A stretch of 32,207 nucleotides of DNA from a virus. The notes under the pieces were generated by a model. It did no database searches. It was not told the DNA's origin and worked only from the letters and a program-made list of their open reading frames with translations. Position numbers and translations under genes: made by a program. Where the stretch lies: IMG/VR virus record IMGVR_UViG_3300048585_000077, positions 1-32,207 of that record; one strand, 5' to 3'. This document shows positions 12,283 through 20,405 of this stretch, in pieces. Numbering within the stretch: position 1 is the first letter of the stretch; each line of letters starts with the position of its first letter.

Positions 12283-14039
12283 CACTCATCCTCCAGGCTG
12301 ACCACCACGGGAGATTGCTCGAGCCGCCGGTCGATGGACTTCAGGTAGCCGGCCGTGTCGACCGTGGCCTTCTGGATCGCCGCCATGGCCTGATCCTGAC
12401 CGGTCTGGATCTCGCGGGTCGCGGCCCCAACGGAGCCGCGCATCAAGACCTCCGGCGCCCGGGCGGCCATCGCGACGGCCGCCACGGCCGCGGCGGCGAC
12501 CTGAGGGGATCCGCCGGCGGTAGCTCGCGCCGTCGCGCCGGTCGCCTGGTCGGCCGCCTCTTTCTTGGCGGCCGCTTCGGCTATGGCCTTGTCGCGTTCC
12601 TGCCGGAGGGCCTCTAGCTCGGCCTCGTTGCCCTCCAGCTTGGCCGCCGAGGTGGCGGCCCGTTCGTCCTCGCGGGCCCGCTTCTCGCGCTCGAGGTCGG
12701 CCACCTGGCTTTTGGTCATGTCGCCGACCATCTTGGCCATCTGGTCCGGGTCTTCGCCCATAAACCAGGCCATCACTTTCGCGATCTGCTCACCCAGCCA
12801 GCCGGACATCTTTCGCCAGGCGGTCTTGATGTACGAGATCGTGGCATCCAGGACGCTCATCATCGTGTCCCGCAGGCCGTACCAGATATCCAGCAAGGAG
12901 TTGACACCCTCGGTCCAGATGACCTTCAGGCTTAACCACGCGATCTCGGCAGCGAGCGTGAGGTCCCCGGCGGCGAACGCATCCGAGATCCCGCCCCAGG
13001 TCTCCAGTGCGAAGTCCTTCATCTCGCCCAGCCAACCCATGACGGAGCTGACGGCCGACTGGCCGGAGTCCGTGAAGGTTGCCCACACGTAGGCCGCCCC
13101 GGCCAGGGCGGCCAGGACGAGTCCGACGGGCGAGAGCAGGAAGGCGAACCCGCTCGCTACGGCCGTGATGGCGCCGACGAAGGTCCCCAGGATCGCCGCC
13201 GCGCCGGTGAACATCGCCCCGATGGCCGCGATGGCCATCCCGGCGGTCGCGATCGCGGCCCCGATGCCGGCCACGACGGCGGCCGCCTTGGCAATCGAGA
13301 GGATCAGGCCCCGGTTTTCCTTCACCCAAGCGATCACGACCGCAACGGTCTCACTCGCCCGCTTGGCAATATCGGTCAAGGTCGACGCCATCGCGGCCCC
13401 GACGTTGAACGCAATCGCCTTGCCCTGTTCCTTCAGGGTGTCCCACGCGTCGCCCAACGCGGCGGCGGCGGCCGCATCCTCGCCCGACATCGTCAGCCCG
13501 AGAGCCTTCGACTCATCCAGCATGGCCGCGATGCCCTCCCGTCCGCCCTTGAGCATCGGGAGCAACTCGACCCCCTTCTTGCCAAACAGTTCCATCGCCT
13601 TGGCCGCCTGGGCGGTCGGGTCCTTCATGGCCGCAATCGCGTCTGCGGCGTCGAGCATGAGTTCCTCCGGGCTGGCGGATCCATTCCCGGCCGCGGCGGC
13701 TGCCTTCTGGAGCTTGGCCATCCCGGCCGTCACGGCCTCCAGGCTGGACCCGCTCATCAGGGCCGCGTGGCCGATCCCGGACAGGAACTCGACCGACGCG
13801 CCGGTCCGCTGCGAGAGGTCATCCAGCGCGCCCCCCATGTCCATGAAGGTCGCCGTCGCGGCCGCCAGCGGCCCCAGCGCGGCGGACCCCACTCCGGCCA
13901 GCCCGGCCCCCAGGGCCGCGATCGACCCACCGGCACTCTTGAGCTTGCCCCCGATGGCATTGAGATCCTTCGAGACCGTGTCCCGAATGGAAAACTCGAC
14001 ATAGGCCGCGCCGGCCTTGATCGCTCCCGAGACGCTCAT
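12282..14039 (-). CDS. Tail tape measure protein
   Basis: The protein has 585 residues from ATG 14039, overlapping the preceding stop by ATGA. The N-terminus has helical Ala/Gly-rich repeats and a LSQRTGASVEFLSGIGHAA block at about 75-94, typical of tape measure proteins. A long hydrophobic region spans about 243-325, and a charged coiled coil lies near 430-500 (LEREKRAREDERAATSAAK, LEALRQERDKAIAEAAAKK). Tape measures set tail length and are ejected with the DNA; at about 0.15 nm per helical residue this one would fit a tail near 85-90 nm. Its size, composition and place after the chaperone genes agree. Confidence 0.92.
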   Translation of the reverse strand: MSVSGAIKAGAAYVEFSIRDTVSKDLNAIGGKLKSAGGSIAALGAGLAGVGSAALGPLAAATATFMDMGGALDDLSQRTGASVEFLSGIGHAALMSGSSLEAVTAGMAKLQKAAAAAGNGSASPEELMLDAADAIAAMKDPTAQAAKAMELFGKKGVELLPMLKGGREGIAAMLDESKALGLTMSGEDAAAAAALGDAWDTLKEQGKAIAFNVGAAMASTLTDIAKRASETVAVVIAWVKENRGLILSIAKAAAVVAGIGAAIATAGMAIAAIGAMFTGAAAILGTFVGAITAVASGFAFLLSPVGLVLAALAGAAYVWATFTDSGQSAVSSVMGWLGEMKDFALETWGGISDAFAAGDLTLAAEIAWLSLKVIWTEGVNSLLDIWYGLRDTMMSVLDATISYIKTAWRKMSGWLGEQIAKVMAWFMGEDPDQMAKMVGDMTKSQVADLEREKRAREDERAATSAAKLEGNEAELEALRQERDKAIAEAAAKKEAADQATGATARATAGGSPQVAAAAVAAVAMAARAPEVLMRGSVGAATREIQTGQDQAMAAIQKATVDTAGYLKSIDRRLEQSPVVVSLEDE

Positions 14040-14602
14040 GCGGCACTGCTCCCGCCCTGACGGCCAAAGAATTGCGGAAACTTCGGCGCCACCAACCGGA
14101 AGGCCGGACCCATAAAGGGCCGCCGGGGATAGCGGGCCAGCCGGTCGCGGTAGAGGTGCCAGGGGCGGGGGCTGAACCGCCGGTCGTGCCGGAACCAGGT
14201 CTTCCCCTTGTCGAAGCTGACTTCCCGGATCCGGATCGTGCCACCAAATTCATGGATGGCCGGAACGGACATCGAGCCGCCCGTCTTCGCGTCCTGGTTG
14301 ACCTGATTGAGCCGCCGGGGGCCGACGATCACCGAGTCCTTCTGGGGCGAGAATGCGTACAGGATGTTGCGCAGGTTCGCAAATTGGTCCCGGGAGTGGA
14401 CGCTCGGCGGACTGCCGGCCTGACTGACGGCCTTGCGGCGCCGCAGGACGTCCCGCCGGGCGGTCTGGCGGGTGTGCGAACCGGCCTGGTAGAGGGCCCG
14501 GTAGGCGATCTTGTTCGCCATCGCCCGCACTTTCGCGCGGTCGAAAAAGTAGTCCTTCACGGCCGCCTCGACGGTCAGACCATCACCGTTCAATCTCGCC
14601 AT
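14036..14602 (-). CDS. HK97 gp10-like / tail completion protein (putative)
   Basis: The protein has 188 residues from ATG 14602, which overlaps the previous gene's end by about 20 bp; a longer frame upstream shadows it. It has a basic N-terminal half (RALYQAGSHTRQTARRDVLR), a VPAIHEFGG motif and a RYPRRPFMGPAF ending. The IHEFGG and RPFMGPA motifs are typical of HK97 gp10-like and related virion morphogenesis proteins that join head and tail. Such genes usually lie between the connector and the tail tube. Here it sits between the chaperones and the tape measure, an unusual place. Confidence 0.72.
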   Translation of the reverse strand: MARLNGDGLTVEAAVKDYFFDRAKVRAMANKIAYRALYQAGSHTRQTARRDVLRRRKAVSQAGSPPSVHSRDQFANLRNILYAFSPQKDSVIVGPRRLNQVNQDAKTGGSMSVPAIHEFGGTIRIREVSFDKGKTWFRHDRRFSPRPWHLYRDRLARYPRRPFMGPAFRLVAPKFPQFFGRQGGSSAA

Positions 14603-14927
14603 CACGTCCTCCCGTCTCGCCGTCTCGTCCGTTCGTCTCACGCACCTGCGGGACGAACATCTTCAACATCCCGATCGTCTCACGGGTGATCGGGAACGCG
14701 TTCTCGGCCGCTCCCCTTCTCGCCCGGGCGGTCGTCATCGGGTTGAAGTCATCCGGCGTGAACTTCCTCGAGCGAGATCGTTTCTTAGGCGCCATGTTGG
14801 CCACGAGGGCCATCAGGCTGGACGTCCGACCCCACTCGGCGCGCTGGCGTCCCCGCCAGGCGGCATAGAGTTCGGCGAGCGTCCAGTCTCCCCACCAGAC
14901 TCCGAGCACTCCGGCGAGTTCGTACAC
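14583..14927 (-). CDS. Tail assembly chaperone-like protein, downstream reading frame
   Basis: The frame is 114 codons from GTG 14927, but it is open further upstream, where it reads LPAELDGWGLVYELAGVLGV, so the true N-terminus may come from the preceding gene by a -1 frameshift. The block WTLAELYAAWRGR, then EWGRTSSLMALVAN, then FTPDDFNP resembles a conserved phage protein (pattern TLxELxWMxxGRxxxxWxxxAxLxAxIAN...FxPxDFxP) found before tape measure genes. It overlaps the upstream ORF by 115 bp. The two frames differ by -1, as in lambda G/GT. No ideal slippery heptamer is visible; TGGGGGC near 14932-14938 is the closest. An independent GTG start is the alternative. Confidence 0.7.
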   Translation of the reverse strand: MYELAGVLGVWWGDWTLAELYAAWRGRQRAEWGRTSSLMALVANMAPKKRSRSRKFTPDDFNPMTTARARRGAAENAFPITRETIGMLKMFVPQVRETNGRDGETGGRDGEIER

Positions 14928-15421
14928 GAGCCCCCATCCGTCGAGCTCGGCTGGGAGAGTTCGCGATCGAGCTCGGCCCCGAAGACCTTCGTCGCTTGAT
15001 CGACCCTTTCGTTCATGTTGACCCGACTGAGCTTCGTCTGGACCAGCTGGGCCGTCCGGTCCATGTAGGCCAGGTGGGCCCGATAGGCTTGTTGGAGCAG
15101 TTGGCCCACGGCCGGCTGCCAGCCTAGGAAAAAATCGTTGATCTCCTCCGCCAGGGCGGCGGCCGCGACCTTCAAGACCTCGCCCGAGAGCCCGTCCGTG
15201 AAGTCCTCGACGGTCAGGCCCGCGGCCCGGACCTGGGGACCGCAGACCGCCACGAGCATTTTGCTCAGGGTCAGCGGGTCGGTCAGGACCTCGGCCCAGA
15301 CGTTCTTGATGTTCTGGACGTTCAGGAAATCAATGCCGGCCTGGTCCCGTAAGGCCGCCAGGGCGGTCGCGTTACCGCGCACCGACCAGGGCCGTCCGGA
15401 GGAGTCAGAAAACTGTCGCAT
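14813..15421 (-). CDS. Tail assembly chaperone-like protein, upstream reading frame
   Basis: The protein has 202 residues from ATG 15421, with GGGGG about nine bases upstream. The order MRQFSDSSGRPWSVRGNATA, NVWAEVLTDPLTLSKMLVAV, VEDFTDGLSGEVLKVAAAAL, EEINDFFL fits the pattern of phage tail assembly chaperones encoded after the tail tube (N-terminal beta part, then DPxxLxxxL and FxxxLxGDxLxxAxxA helices). After about residue 160 the frame turns into a Ser/Gly/Pro-rich sequence that looks like antisense of real coding, and the -1 frame takes over. The chaperone guides tail tube polymerisation around the tape measure. Confidence 0.78.
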   Translation of the reverse strand: MRQFSDSSGRPWSVRGNATALAALRDQAGIDFLNVQNIKNVWAEVLTDPLTLSKMLVAVCGPQVRAAGLTVEDFTDGLSGEVLKVAAAALAEEINDFFLGWQPAVGQLLQQAYRAHLAYMDRTAQLVQTKLSRVNMNERVDQATKVFGAELDRELSQPSSTDGGSCTNSPECSESGGETGRSPNSMPPGGDASAPSGVGRPA

Positions 15422-15455
15422 CGCCAACCCCCGTTAGCAAAATGAACCTATCATC

Positions 15456-15476
15456 GTCGCGCGACTGTCGCGCGAC
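15456..15476 (-). terminator. Double-palindrome hairpin after the tail tube gene
   Basis: The palindrome GTCGCGCGAC occurs twice, separated by one base, so the RNA can fold into a nine- to ten-base-pair stem. It begins one base after the tail tube stop codon on the minus strand. A short TTTT run follows about twelve bases later. It may cut expression after the abundant tail tube gene or protect its mRNA. Confidence 0.55.
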
Positions 15477-15935
15477 CTACGCGGTCGTGACGTCGTACCA
15501 GCTTGGTGCGTTGGCCGAGTAGGTCGGCTTAGCCGTGACGTCCACCGTGACGGCTTCCTCCAAGGCCTCGTTGCGGCTGAAGGACAGCACCGACATATCG
15601 GCCCGGAGGCCCTGGGTCGTGTCCCCGCTGGCCGGCGGGACGACCCCGTCAACCACCAGCAGTTCGAGCGGGGTGTTGTTCAGGAACGCATCCCGGATGG
15701 CCTCGAAGTCTTCATCCGTCGGGTCCCAGACCATCGAGAACGAAATGTCGGCTTCCTTCAAGGTCCCGACCGTCTGCCGCCAGCCGTTTCCACCCCGGAC
15801 GGTCACATCCGCCTCGCCCTTCGCGAGCGAGAGCGTGAGGTCCTTCACGTTCGTGATTTCATTCCAGGTCGGGGACGCGAACGTCCCGGTGTTGCGATAC
15901 AGCTTGCACGCCAGGCCGAGGATTGGATCACCCAT
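15477..15935 (-). CDS. Major tail (tube) protein
   Basis: The protein has 152 residues from ATG 15935. It reads MGDPILGLACKLYRNTG, W-x-EITNVKDLTLSLAKGEAD, VRGGNGWRQTVGTLKEADIS and WDPTDEDFEAIRDAFLN, the strand order of TP901-1/lambda-gpV-type tube proteins. These hexamers stack into the tail tube. It lies between the tail terminator and the chaperones, as in other siphophages, and overlaps the terminator gene by 8 bp. Confidence 0.85.
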   Translation of the reverse strand: MGDPILGLACKLYRNTGTFASPTWNEITNVKDLTLSLAKGEADVTVRGGNGWRQTVGTLKEADISFSMVWDPTDEDFEAIRDAFLNNTPLELLVVDGVVPPASGDTTQGLRADMSVLSFSRNEALEEAVTVDVTAKPTYSANAPSWYDVTTA

Positions 15936-16362
15936 GAGTCAGTTCCCTGTAGGTGGCGTTGAGGGTGGCGACGAATTGACCGTTCGCCTCCGCCAGCGCG
16001 ATGTCGTATGGTTGCTCCCGGTCGACCGAGCGGGCCACCAGGCCGGAGATCACGGCCGACCGGAGGTCGGTTTCGATCTCGCTCGCGAATGTCAGCAGGT
16101 CGGCCAGTTCGTCACTTGCTGTGGTGTTGAGCTTGCACTGCACATGGACGTCAACCCGGTAGGTCGAATCCATGTCGCCACGCCGATTCAGTCTTACGCT
16201 CGTCGCCGGTCCGATCGTGACGTCGACCACCAAACTCCGGACCGCCTCTAAGGCGAACGTCGCCGTGGCCCGGACGGCCGGGAGGCCGACCGGAGTCAAG
16301 CTGTACGACCCGGCAGCCAGCCGGGCCGCGACGGCGGTGGCGATTTCGTAATGGCGATCCAT
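15928..16362 (-). CDS. Tail terminator / tail-to-head joining protein (putative)
   Basis: The protein has 144 residues from ATG 16362, overlapping the preceding stop by one base. It starts with a helix (HYEIATAVAARLAAG), followed by alternating strands (RSLVVDVTIGP, STYRVDVHVQCKL) and helices, the alpha/beta layout of gpU/HK97 gp10-neighbour tail terminators. The place just before the tube protein supports this. Identification is mainly by position and size. Confidence 0.7.
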   Translation of the reverse strand: MDRHYEIATAVAARLAAGSYSLTPVGLPAVRATATFALEAVRSLVVDVTIGPATSVRLNRRGDMDSTYRVDVHVQCKLNTTASDELADLLTFASEIETDLRSAVISGLVARSVDREQPYDIALAEANGQFVATLNATYRELTHG

Positions 16363-16727
16363 TAGGTCGGTAGCTCGGTCAGTTTCGAGTGAATCCGCAG
16401 GCCCACTCCGTACGGATCGAACGGGTCGGCGACCCGCCCGGACGGACCCGGCAGGACGTCATAGACGGTGCCCAGCCGGGTGATCGTATCGCCCCGAAGT
16501 GGAGTCATCTCCAGATCGGCGGCTTCAATAATCCAATCCACCTGGGTGGAGTTCTCGAGCACGATCCCGAACGCCCCTTCGGACGCGTTGGCCGTACGGC
16601 CCGGGACGGCGGTCAGCTGATAGCTGGCACCGCCCCGGCCGTACAGCACTGGCACGCCCGCGGTGGCCTTGAGCATACGCACATGGGCCACCGCCGCGGC
16701 GGTAACGGGGATCGCTTCGTAGGCCAT
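16362..16727 (-). CDS. Head-tail connector / head closure protein (putative)
   Basis: The protein has 121 residues from ATG 16727. It is beta-rich: a GVPVLYGRGGASYQLTAVPG start, a VDWIIEAADLEMTPLRGDTI block, and a DVLPGPSGRVADPFDPYG end. The motif LxPxxGDxI followed by YxVLP is typical of phage head closure and neck beta-barrels of the lambda FII / SPP1 gp16 type. Its position between capsid and tail terminator agrees. Confidence 0.72.
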   Translation of the reverse strand: MAYEAIPVTAAAVAHVRMLKATAGVPVLYGRGGASYQLTAVPGRTANASEGAFGIVLENSTQVDWIIEAADLEMTPLRGDTITRLGTVYDVLPGPSGRVADPFDPYGVGLRIHSKLTELPT

Positions 16728-16742
16728 CGGGCCTCCAGTCGG

Positions 16743-17672
16743 TTACGCCAAGGCCGTCTCGGTGCTCAAGATCGCGTCCGTGACGACAATCGGAACCTCG
16801 TGCGACTCGCTGGGGAACGGGGCCGGGGCACCGGTCGGCGTGGTGGCCGTCCGGCTGTTCTGCAGCTGCTTCCAGGATCGCCGGTTCATGGCGATCAGGT
16901 TCGGCCGACGGCCGACGGGGAACAACGCGATCGCGGCGGCGATCAGGTCATCCGTCAGGCTGTTCGAACTCGCGTCCAGGTTGCAGATCCGGGCCACGTC
17001 GTAGGTCGACGGGATCTGGAGGGCCATCCAGGCCGTGATGGGCGTGTAGTACGCCGGGTAGGTGCCGGTCGTGCCGGCAATCCGGACGACGGTCGTCTCG
17101 TCCATCGCGATATTGCCCTCGTTGCCGAGCACGAGCGCGACCGCATCCTCGCCGGTCCGGAGCAACCAGACGGACGAGCAGCCCGACGACCCGCCGGCAT
17201 TCACGACCTGGCCGTCGGCCAGTTGGTTGTAGGCCGCATTGTCACCCAAGCCGGCGAAACCGGCCGCACTGCCGCCCGTCCCGGTCCCGTAGGCGACCTG
17301 CTTTTCGGCATTGAAGAACGCCGACCGGAGGTGCCGGGAGGCCTCGCGGGCCACGAAGGCCTGCCAGCCGCCCGTGAACGATTCAGCGAGCGCCTTGTCG
17401 ACCGCGAAGCTGGCGTCCAGGATCTTGCAATTCAGCGTCACGACCGTGTCGGCCGAGACGCTGTTCTCGCGTCCGTCATTCACGGCCCGGAAGCCGGTCG
17501 TGACTTCGGTCGTCTCGGTGATGACCTTGTGGTCCGTCCCGTTGGACGCATAGACGCTCGCCAGTGCTCGGACGAGCGGCGAGTCGTTCAGGATGTTGGA
17601 GGCTTCGAAGGGCGCCAGGTTGGCGTCATTGATCTTGACCATCGAGGCCAGCGGATAGAAGGTGTCAGCCAT
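16743..17672 (-). CDS. Major capsid protein
   Basis: The protein has 309 residues. ATG 17672 follows AGGAG and is preferred to an upstream in-frame start. It begins MADTFYPLASMVKIND, contains VITETTEVTTGFRAVNDGRE near 50-70, a helix-rich centre (GGWQAFVAREASRHLRSAFF) and a Gly/Ser region, then IAMNRRSWKQLQNSR and VPIVVTDAILSTE near the end. The last two blocks (MNRRSxxxLxxSR, then VPIVxTDxI) are typical of HK97-fold capsid proteins. It lies downstream of the protease/scaffold gene as expected, and a small hairpin precedes its start. Confidence 0.88.
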   Translation of the reverse strand: MADTFYPLASMVKINDANLAPFEASNILNDSPLVRALASVYASNGTDHKVITETTEVTTGFRAVNDGRENSVSADTVVTLNCKILDASFAVDKALAESFTGGWQAFVAREASRHLRSAFFNAEKQVAYGTGTGGSAAGFAGLGDNAAYNQLADGQVVNAGGSSGCSSVWLLRTGEDAVALVLGNEGNIAMDETTVVRIAGTTGTYPAYYTPITAWMALQIPSTYDVARICNLDASSNSLTDDLIAAAIALFPVGRRPNLIAMNRRSWKQLQNSRTATTPTGAPAPFPSESHEVPIVVTDAILSTETALA

Positions 17673-17701
17673 CAGGAGGCTCCTGTGCGGTGACGGCCGG
17701 C

Positions 17702-17726
17702 GTGTCACACTGACACGTCCGTGTCA
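17702..17726 (-). other. Alternative hairpins in the capsid leader
   Basis: GTGTCA (17702-17707) can pair with TGACAC (17711-17716), and TGACACG (17711-17717) can instead pair with CGTGTCA (17720-17726). The two stems are mutually exclusive. They lie in the gap between the protease/scaffold stop and the capsid start, where an mRNA-stability or translation-control element would help capsid output. Confidence 0.5.
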
Positions 17727-17754
17727 CATGTCTACTCGGTACAGGTAAGCGGCT

Positions 17755-18192
17755 TTAGCCGCGTCGAATCGAACTGGCGATCGTCCCACCAGGCTGTTGG
17801 ACCGGCGGGGCGGGACTGAGCGGTAGCGGCTCGCCCTTGAGGGCGGCCAGGTTGTCTCGGGCGGCCGACAGGTCGGCCTCCAGGGCGGCGACCCGGACCC
17901 GCAGGGCGTCGCGTTCCTGCCGGATCCCATCCGGGATCGACAGGCCGGCCAGCAGGTACCGGACGCCGAGCTCATCCCCGAACTCGTCTCGGTAGGGCTG
18001 CAGGGCGGCCCGCATGGCTTCCGGGGTCGGGATCGGCGGGGCGGACTGGCCCGGCTCGGCTGCCGGTCCGGGCAGTGGATCCGGTGTCGGGTCCGGCTCG
18101 GTCTCGACCGGCGGGGTAGCGGGTACTGGATCCGGCACGGGCGGGCTATCAGGCTCGACAACCGGGGCGGGCTCGCTGGACAGTTTCGTCAT
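17755..18192 (-). CDS. Scaffold protein from internal start within the protease gene
   Basis: A second product of 145 residues is predicted from ATG 18192 (codon 258 of the protease), in the same frame. A strong AGGAAG lies six bases upstream, inside codons for GRKI. The protein would begin MTKLSSEPAPVVEPDSPP, have a long Pro/Asp-rich flexible part, and end with the coiled coil. Lambda makes its scaffold Nu3 in the same way from the C gene. Whether the internal start is used here is an inference from the ribosome site and the domain border. Confidence 0.65.
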   Translation of the reverse strand: MTKLSSEPAPVVEPDSPPVPDPVPATPPVETEPDPTPDPLPGPAAEPGQSAPPIPTPEAMRAALQPYRDEFGDELGVRYLLAGLSIPDGIRQERDALRVRVAALEADLSAARDNLAALKGEPLPLSPAPPVQQPGGTIASSIRRG

Positions 18193-18963
18193 GGAAATCT
18201 TCCTGCCGTAATGGCGTTCGAGAAATCGGTGAGCCTTGGCCAACACGGCCTCGGGCGAGTATTGGGCAAAATGCCGCTCGACCAGCCAGGTCGCGGCGGC
18301 CGGGATGTCGGTGGCGTCCTGGACGCTGGAGAACAAGCCGCCCCGCGTGGCCGCCGGGGTGTCGACCAGGTCGGCCGCATGGAGGCCCTTGATCCGCAGT
18401 GCCGTCGGGGCGTCGAGGTCGGATTCGTCCGACCCGTCCGATCCGTCGTCCGACTCGGAGTCGCCATCCTCCGGGCCGTCGAACATGTCATCCGCCAAGA
18501 GGGTCGCGACCGAGACCCCGAACGCCTCGGGATCCTGCTCGGCCAGGTCGAGCACGTAGTTCCCGAGGTCACCCTTGGGAGTGTCGAAGCTCGAGTCCGC
18601 CAGGTGGAGATCGGCCACGACGAACCGCTCCGGCTCCTGACCGACAACCCGCAGGTTCCGCCAGTAGCCCAAGAAGGTCCCCAGGCCGTCGTCCGACATG
18701 GACGGGTGGGCGAACCGGGCCTTGAGGCCGCGATTCTTCCGGCTCCCGAAATCGACAACTTGCTGGAGCGTCTGGCCATCTACGAACCAGTTCCGCGAGT
18801 CGCCCTCGACCAGCGGCCCCTCTTCGATCAGCTTGGCGCCGAAGATCACGTTCTTGTTGCGGTCGACTCCCGACCAGTAGGTCGACGATCCGGCCGTCCG
18901 GTTGGTCCGGAAATAGGATTCGAGTTGGCGGACCGTCACGGTCCCGGCTGCCAGGCTGGGCAT
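17755..18963 (-). CDS. Capsid maturation protease with C-terminal scaffold domain
   Basis: The protein has 402 residues from ATG 18963. The N-terminal 160 residues look like a phage prohead protease: NVIFGAKLIEEGPLVEG, a LKARFAHPSMSD block with candidate catalytic His86, FVVADLHLADSS strands, and FGVSVATLL with candidate nucleophile Ser151. A DS-rich acidic linker follows (about 165-185). After residue 257 comes a Pro/Asp/Glu-rich stretch, then a coiled coil (RQERDALRVRVAALEADLSA) typical of scaffolds. This protease-scaffold layout equals lambda C/Nu3. The protease trims capsid and scaffold during maturation. Identification of catalytic residues is by pattern only. Confidence 0.8.
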   Translation of the reverse strand: MPSLAAGTVTVRQLESYFRTNRTAGSSTYWSGVDRNKNVIFGAKLIEEGPLVEGDSRNWFVDGQTLQQVVDFGSRKNRGLKARFAHPSMSDDGLGTFLGYWRNLRVVGQEPERFVVADLHLADSSFDTPKGDLGNYVLDLAEQDPEAFGVSVATLLADDMFDGPEDGDSESDDGSDGSDESDLDAPTALRIKGLHAADLVDTPAATRGGLFSSVQDATDIPAAATWLVERHFAQYSPEAVLAKAHRFLERHYGRKISMTKLSSEPAPVVEPDSPPVPDPVPATPPVETEPDPTPDPLPGPAAEPGQSAPPIPTPEAMRAALQPYRDEFGDELGVRYLLAGLSIPDGIRQERDALRVRVAALEADLSAARDNLAALKGEPLPLSPAPPVQQPGGTIASSIRRG

Positions 18964-20405
18964 TACTTGGACTCCGATGGTTTGGTCGGTGGGGCGGGGA
19001 CGATCACCTGACTGGGAGGCGGCGCGGCGGTATCGAGACTGACGCCCGCCCGGGCGGCGTAGCGGAGCTCGGCCGCGATCTTGTCGACGTTGTCGAACCA
19101 GCTCCGGCCCGTCCGTTCTCGCACGACTTCGTCATGGGTCTTGAAACCGGACCGGATGGCCTCGACGTCGGCCTTGGTCTCTTCGAGCGGCCTCCACCAG
19201 GGCGTGCCTTCATGGACCCACTCGAACACCAGGTCGGCCAACCTGGTCTTAGCCGGTAGGACCAACTCGCCGGACTCGATCCAGCCGAACGTTTTCCAAA
19301 GCGTGACGGCGTTCAGGAACTCGTGCAGGTCGGCCCGCTTGTGCGCGCAGCTCCGCTCGTACTGCATGGCGGCAGCGCGGCTGCCGTAAAAGTTCGTCGC
19401 CGATTCGTCGTAGAAACTGAACGGGATGTCGAGGGACTTCAGCGCGATCGCGATCGTGGTCTCGCTGAAATCCTGGAAGGGCTGGCTGGGTGAATTGGCC
19501 TCCATGAACTCGGCCTTATCGCCGGGATCCAGCTCGAGCTTGATCGGCCCCTTTCCGAAATCGACCTCATAGCGCTGCTCTTCATCCTCGTGGTCGGTCG
19601 TTTCGCTCACGGGATCGTCGACCTGCTTGGTCAGCGGATCGGCATCGTCGACGGCCTCGCGGAAGATCGCCAGCCCGAAGATCTGCGAGACCTTCATCTT
19701 TGCCAGCGCGTACCCGTGGGCCTCGTAGAGGTCACGCAGGGGATTGATGGCCGTCGCGAGGGGCGAGACGCCCCGGACCTGGTCGGCTTCGTCGTAGTAG
19801 CCGACCGGCAAGATGCTCGTCGCCTCGACCCAGCGTTCGAACGAATAGCATCCATAGCGGTCGCGGCTATGGACCGCGTAGCGGAGCGGCCGCCCGTAGG
19901 AATCGATCTCGATTCCGTGGTGACAGTTGTCGGGTACCTTTGGGGCACCGGACCCCTCGGGGTCCCGGACTCGATCGCCCTCGATCACCTGCAGGTGACC
20001 GCTCGCGAGCTTGATTGGGAAGACGTCTCCGTCGACCGTACGGCGGAGCTCGAGCTGGCGTACGATCGATTGGAGGTTCCGGCGGCCCGTCGCGTCCGAT
20101 CGGTCGGGGCTCGAGTAGTCACGCATCAGTTTCGACCAGCGGTCATCGAGGGCATCGTTGCCCGTGTTGGGCATAAAGCTGAACTGCGTCACGTAGTCGA
20201 GATGACGCCGGACCGCCCAGGCCGCGACGGCGAAATTCTGCTGAAGGTCCCGCGTGCCGGCCTGTAGGCGCCGACGCTTCACATCCGGAAGCAAGTCATC
20301 CGAGGTCTTGATCCTCGCGCCGACATCCCGCCGGCGGGTCGATGACTCGCTGGCGTCGTAGGCCAGAGCGGCAATCCGTCTGCGGGGCTTCGTGGGTGCT
20401 TGCAT
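18963..20405 (-). CDS. Portal protein (lambda gpB-like)
   Basis: The protein has 480 residues from ATG 20405, whose A is the last base of the preceding TGA (TGATG). The N-terminus is basic. The middle has AAWAVRRHLDYVTQFSF, then a GDVFPIKL strand, a QVIEGDRV motif, and VRGVSPLATAINPLRDLYEA followed by ALAKMKVSQIFGLAIF. The IEGDRV and RGVSxLA...L.DLxEYxxALxKAKV pattern is the hallmark of lambda-type (Phage_portal_2) portals. Twelve copies form the DNA entry channel at the head vertex. Gene order (gpW-like, portal, protease/scaffold, capsid) matches lambda. Confidence 0.92.
   Translation of the reverse strand: MQAPTKPRRRIAALAYDASESSTRRRDVGARIKTSDDLLPDVKRRRLQAGTRDLQQNFAVAAWAVRRHLDYVTQFSFMPNTGNDALDDRWSKLMRDYSSPDRSDATGRRNLQSIVRQLELRRTVDGDVFPIKLASGHLQVIEGDRVRDPEGSGAPKVPDNCHHGIEIDSYGRPLRYAVHSRDRYGCYSFERWVEATSILPVGYYDEADQVRGVSPLATAINPLRDLYEAHGYALAKMKVSQIFGLAIFREAVDDADPLTKQVDDPVSETTDHEDEEQRYEVDFGKGPIKLELDPGDKAEFMEANSPSQPFQDFSETTIAIALKSLDIPFSFYDESATNFYGSRAAAMQYERSCAHKRADLHEFLNAVTLWKTFGWIESGELVLPAKTRLADLVFEWVHEGTPWWRPLEETKADVEAIRSGFKTHDEVVRERTGRSWFDNVDKIAAELRYAARAGVSLDTAAPPPSQVIVPAPPTKPSESK

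Noticed and set aside
15137-15437. Plus-strand open frame over the chaperone gene
   Set aside because: It is antisense to a gene with a clear start, ribosome site and chaperone-like pattern.
16389-17693. 434-codon plus-strand open frame
   Set aside because: It is antisense to the capsid and connector genes; composition (Arg, Gly, Val, Asp) is typical of shadow frames.
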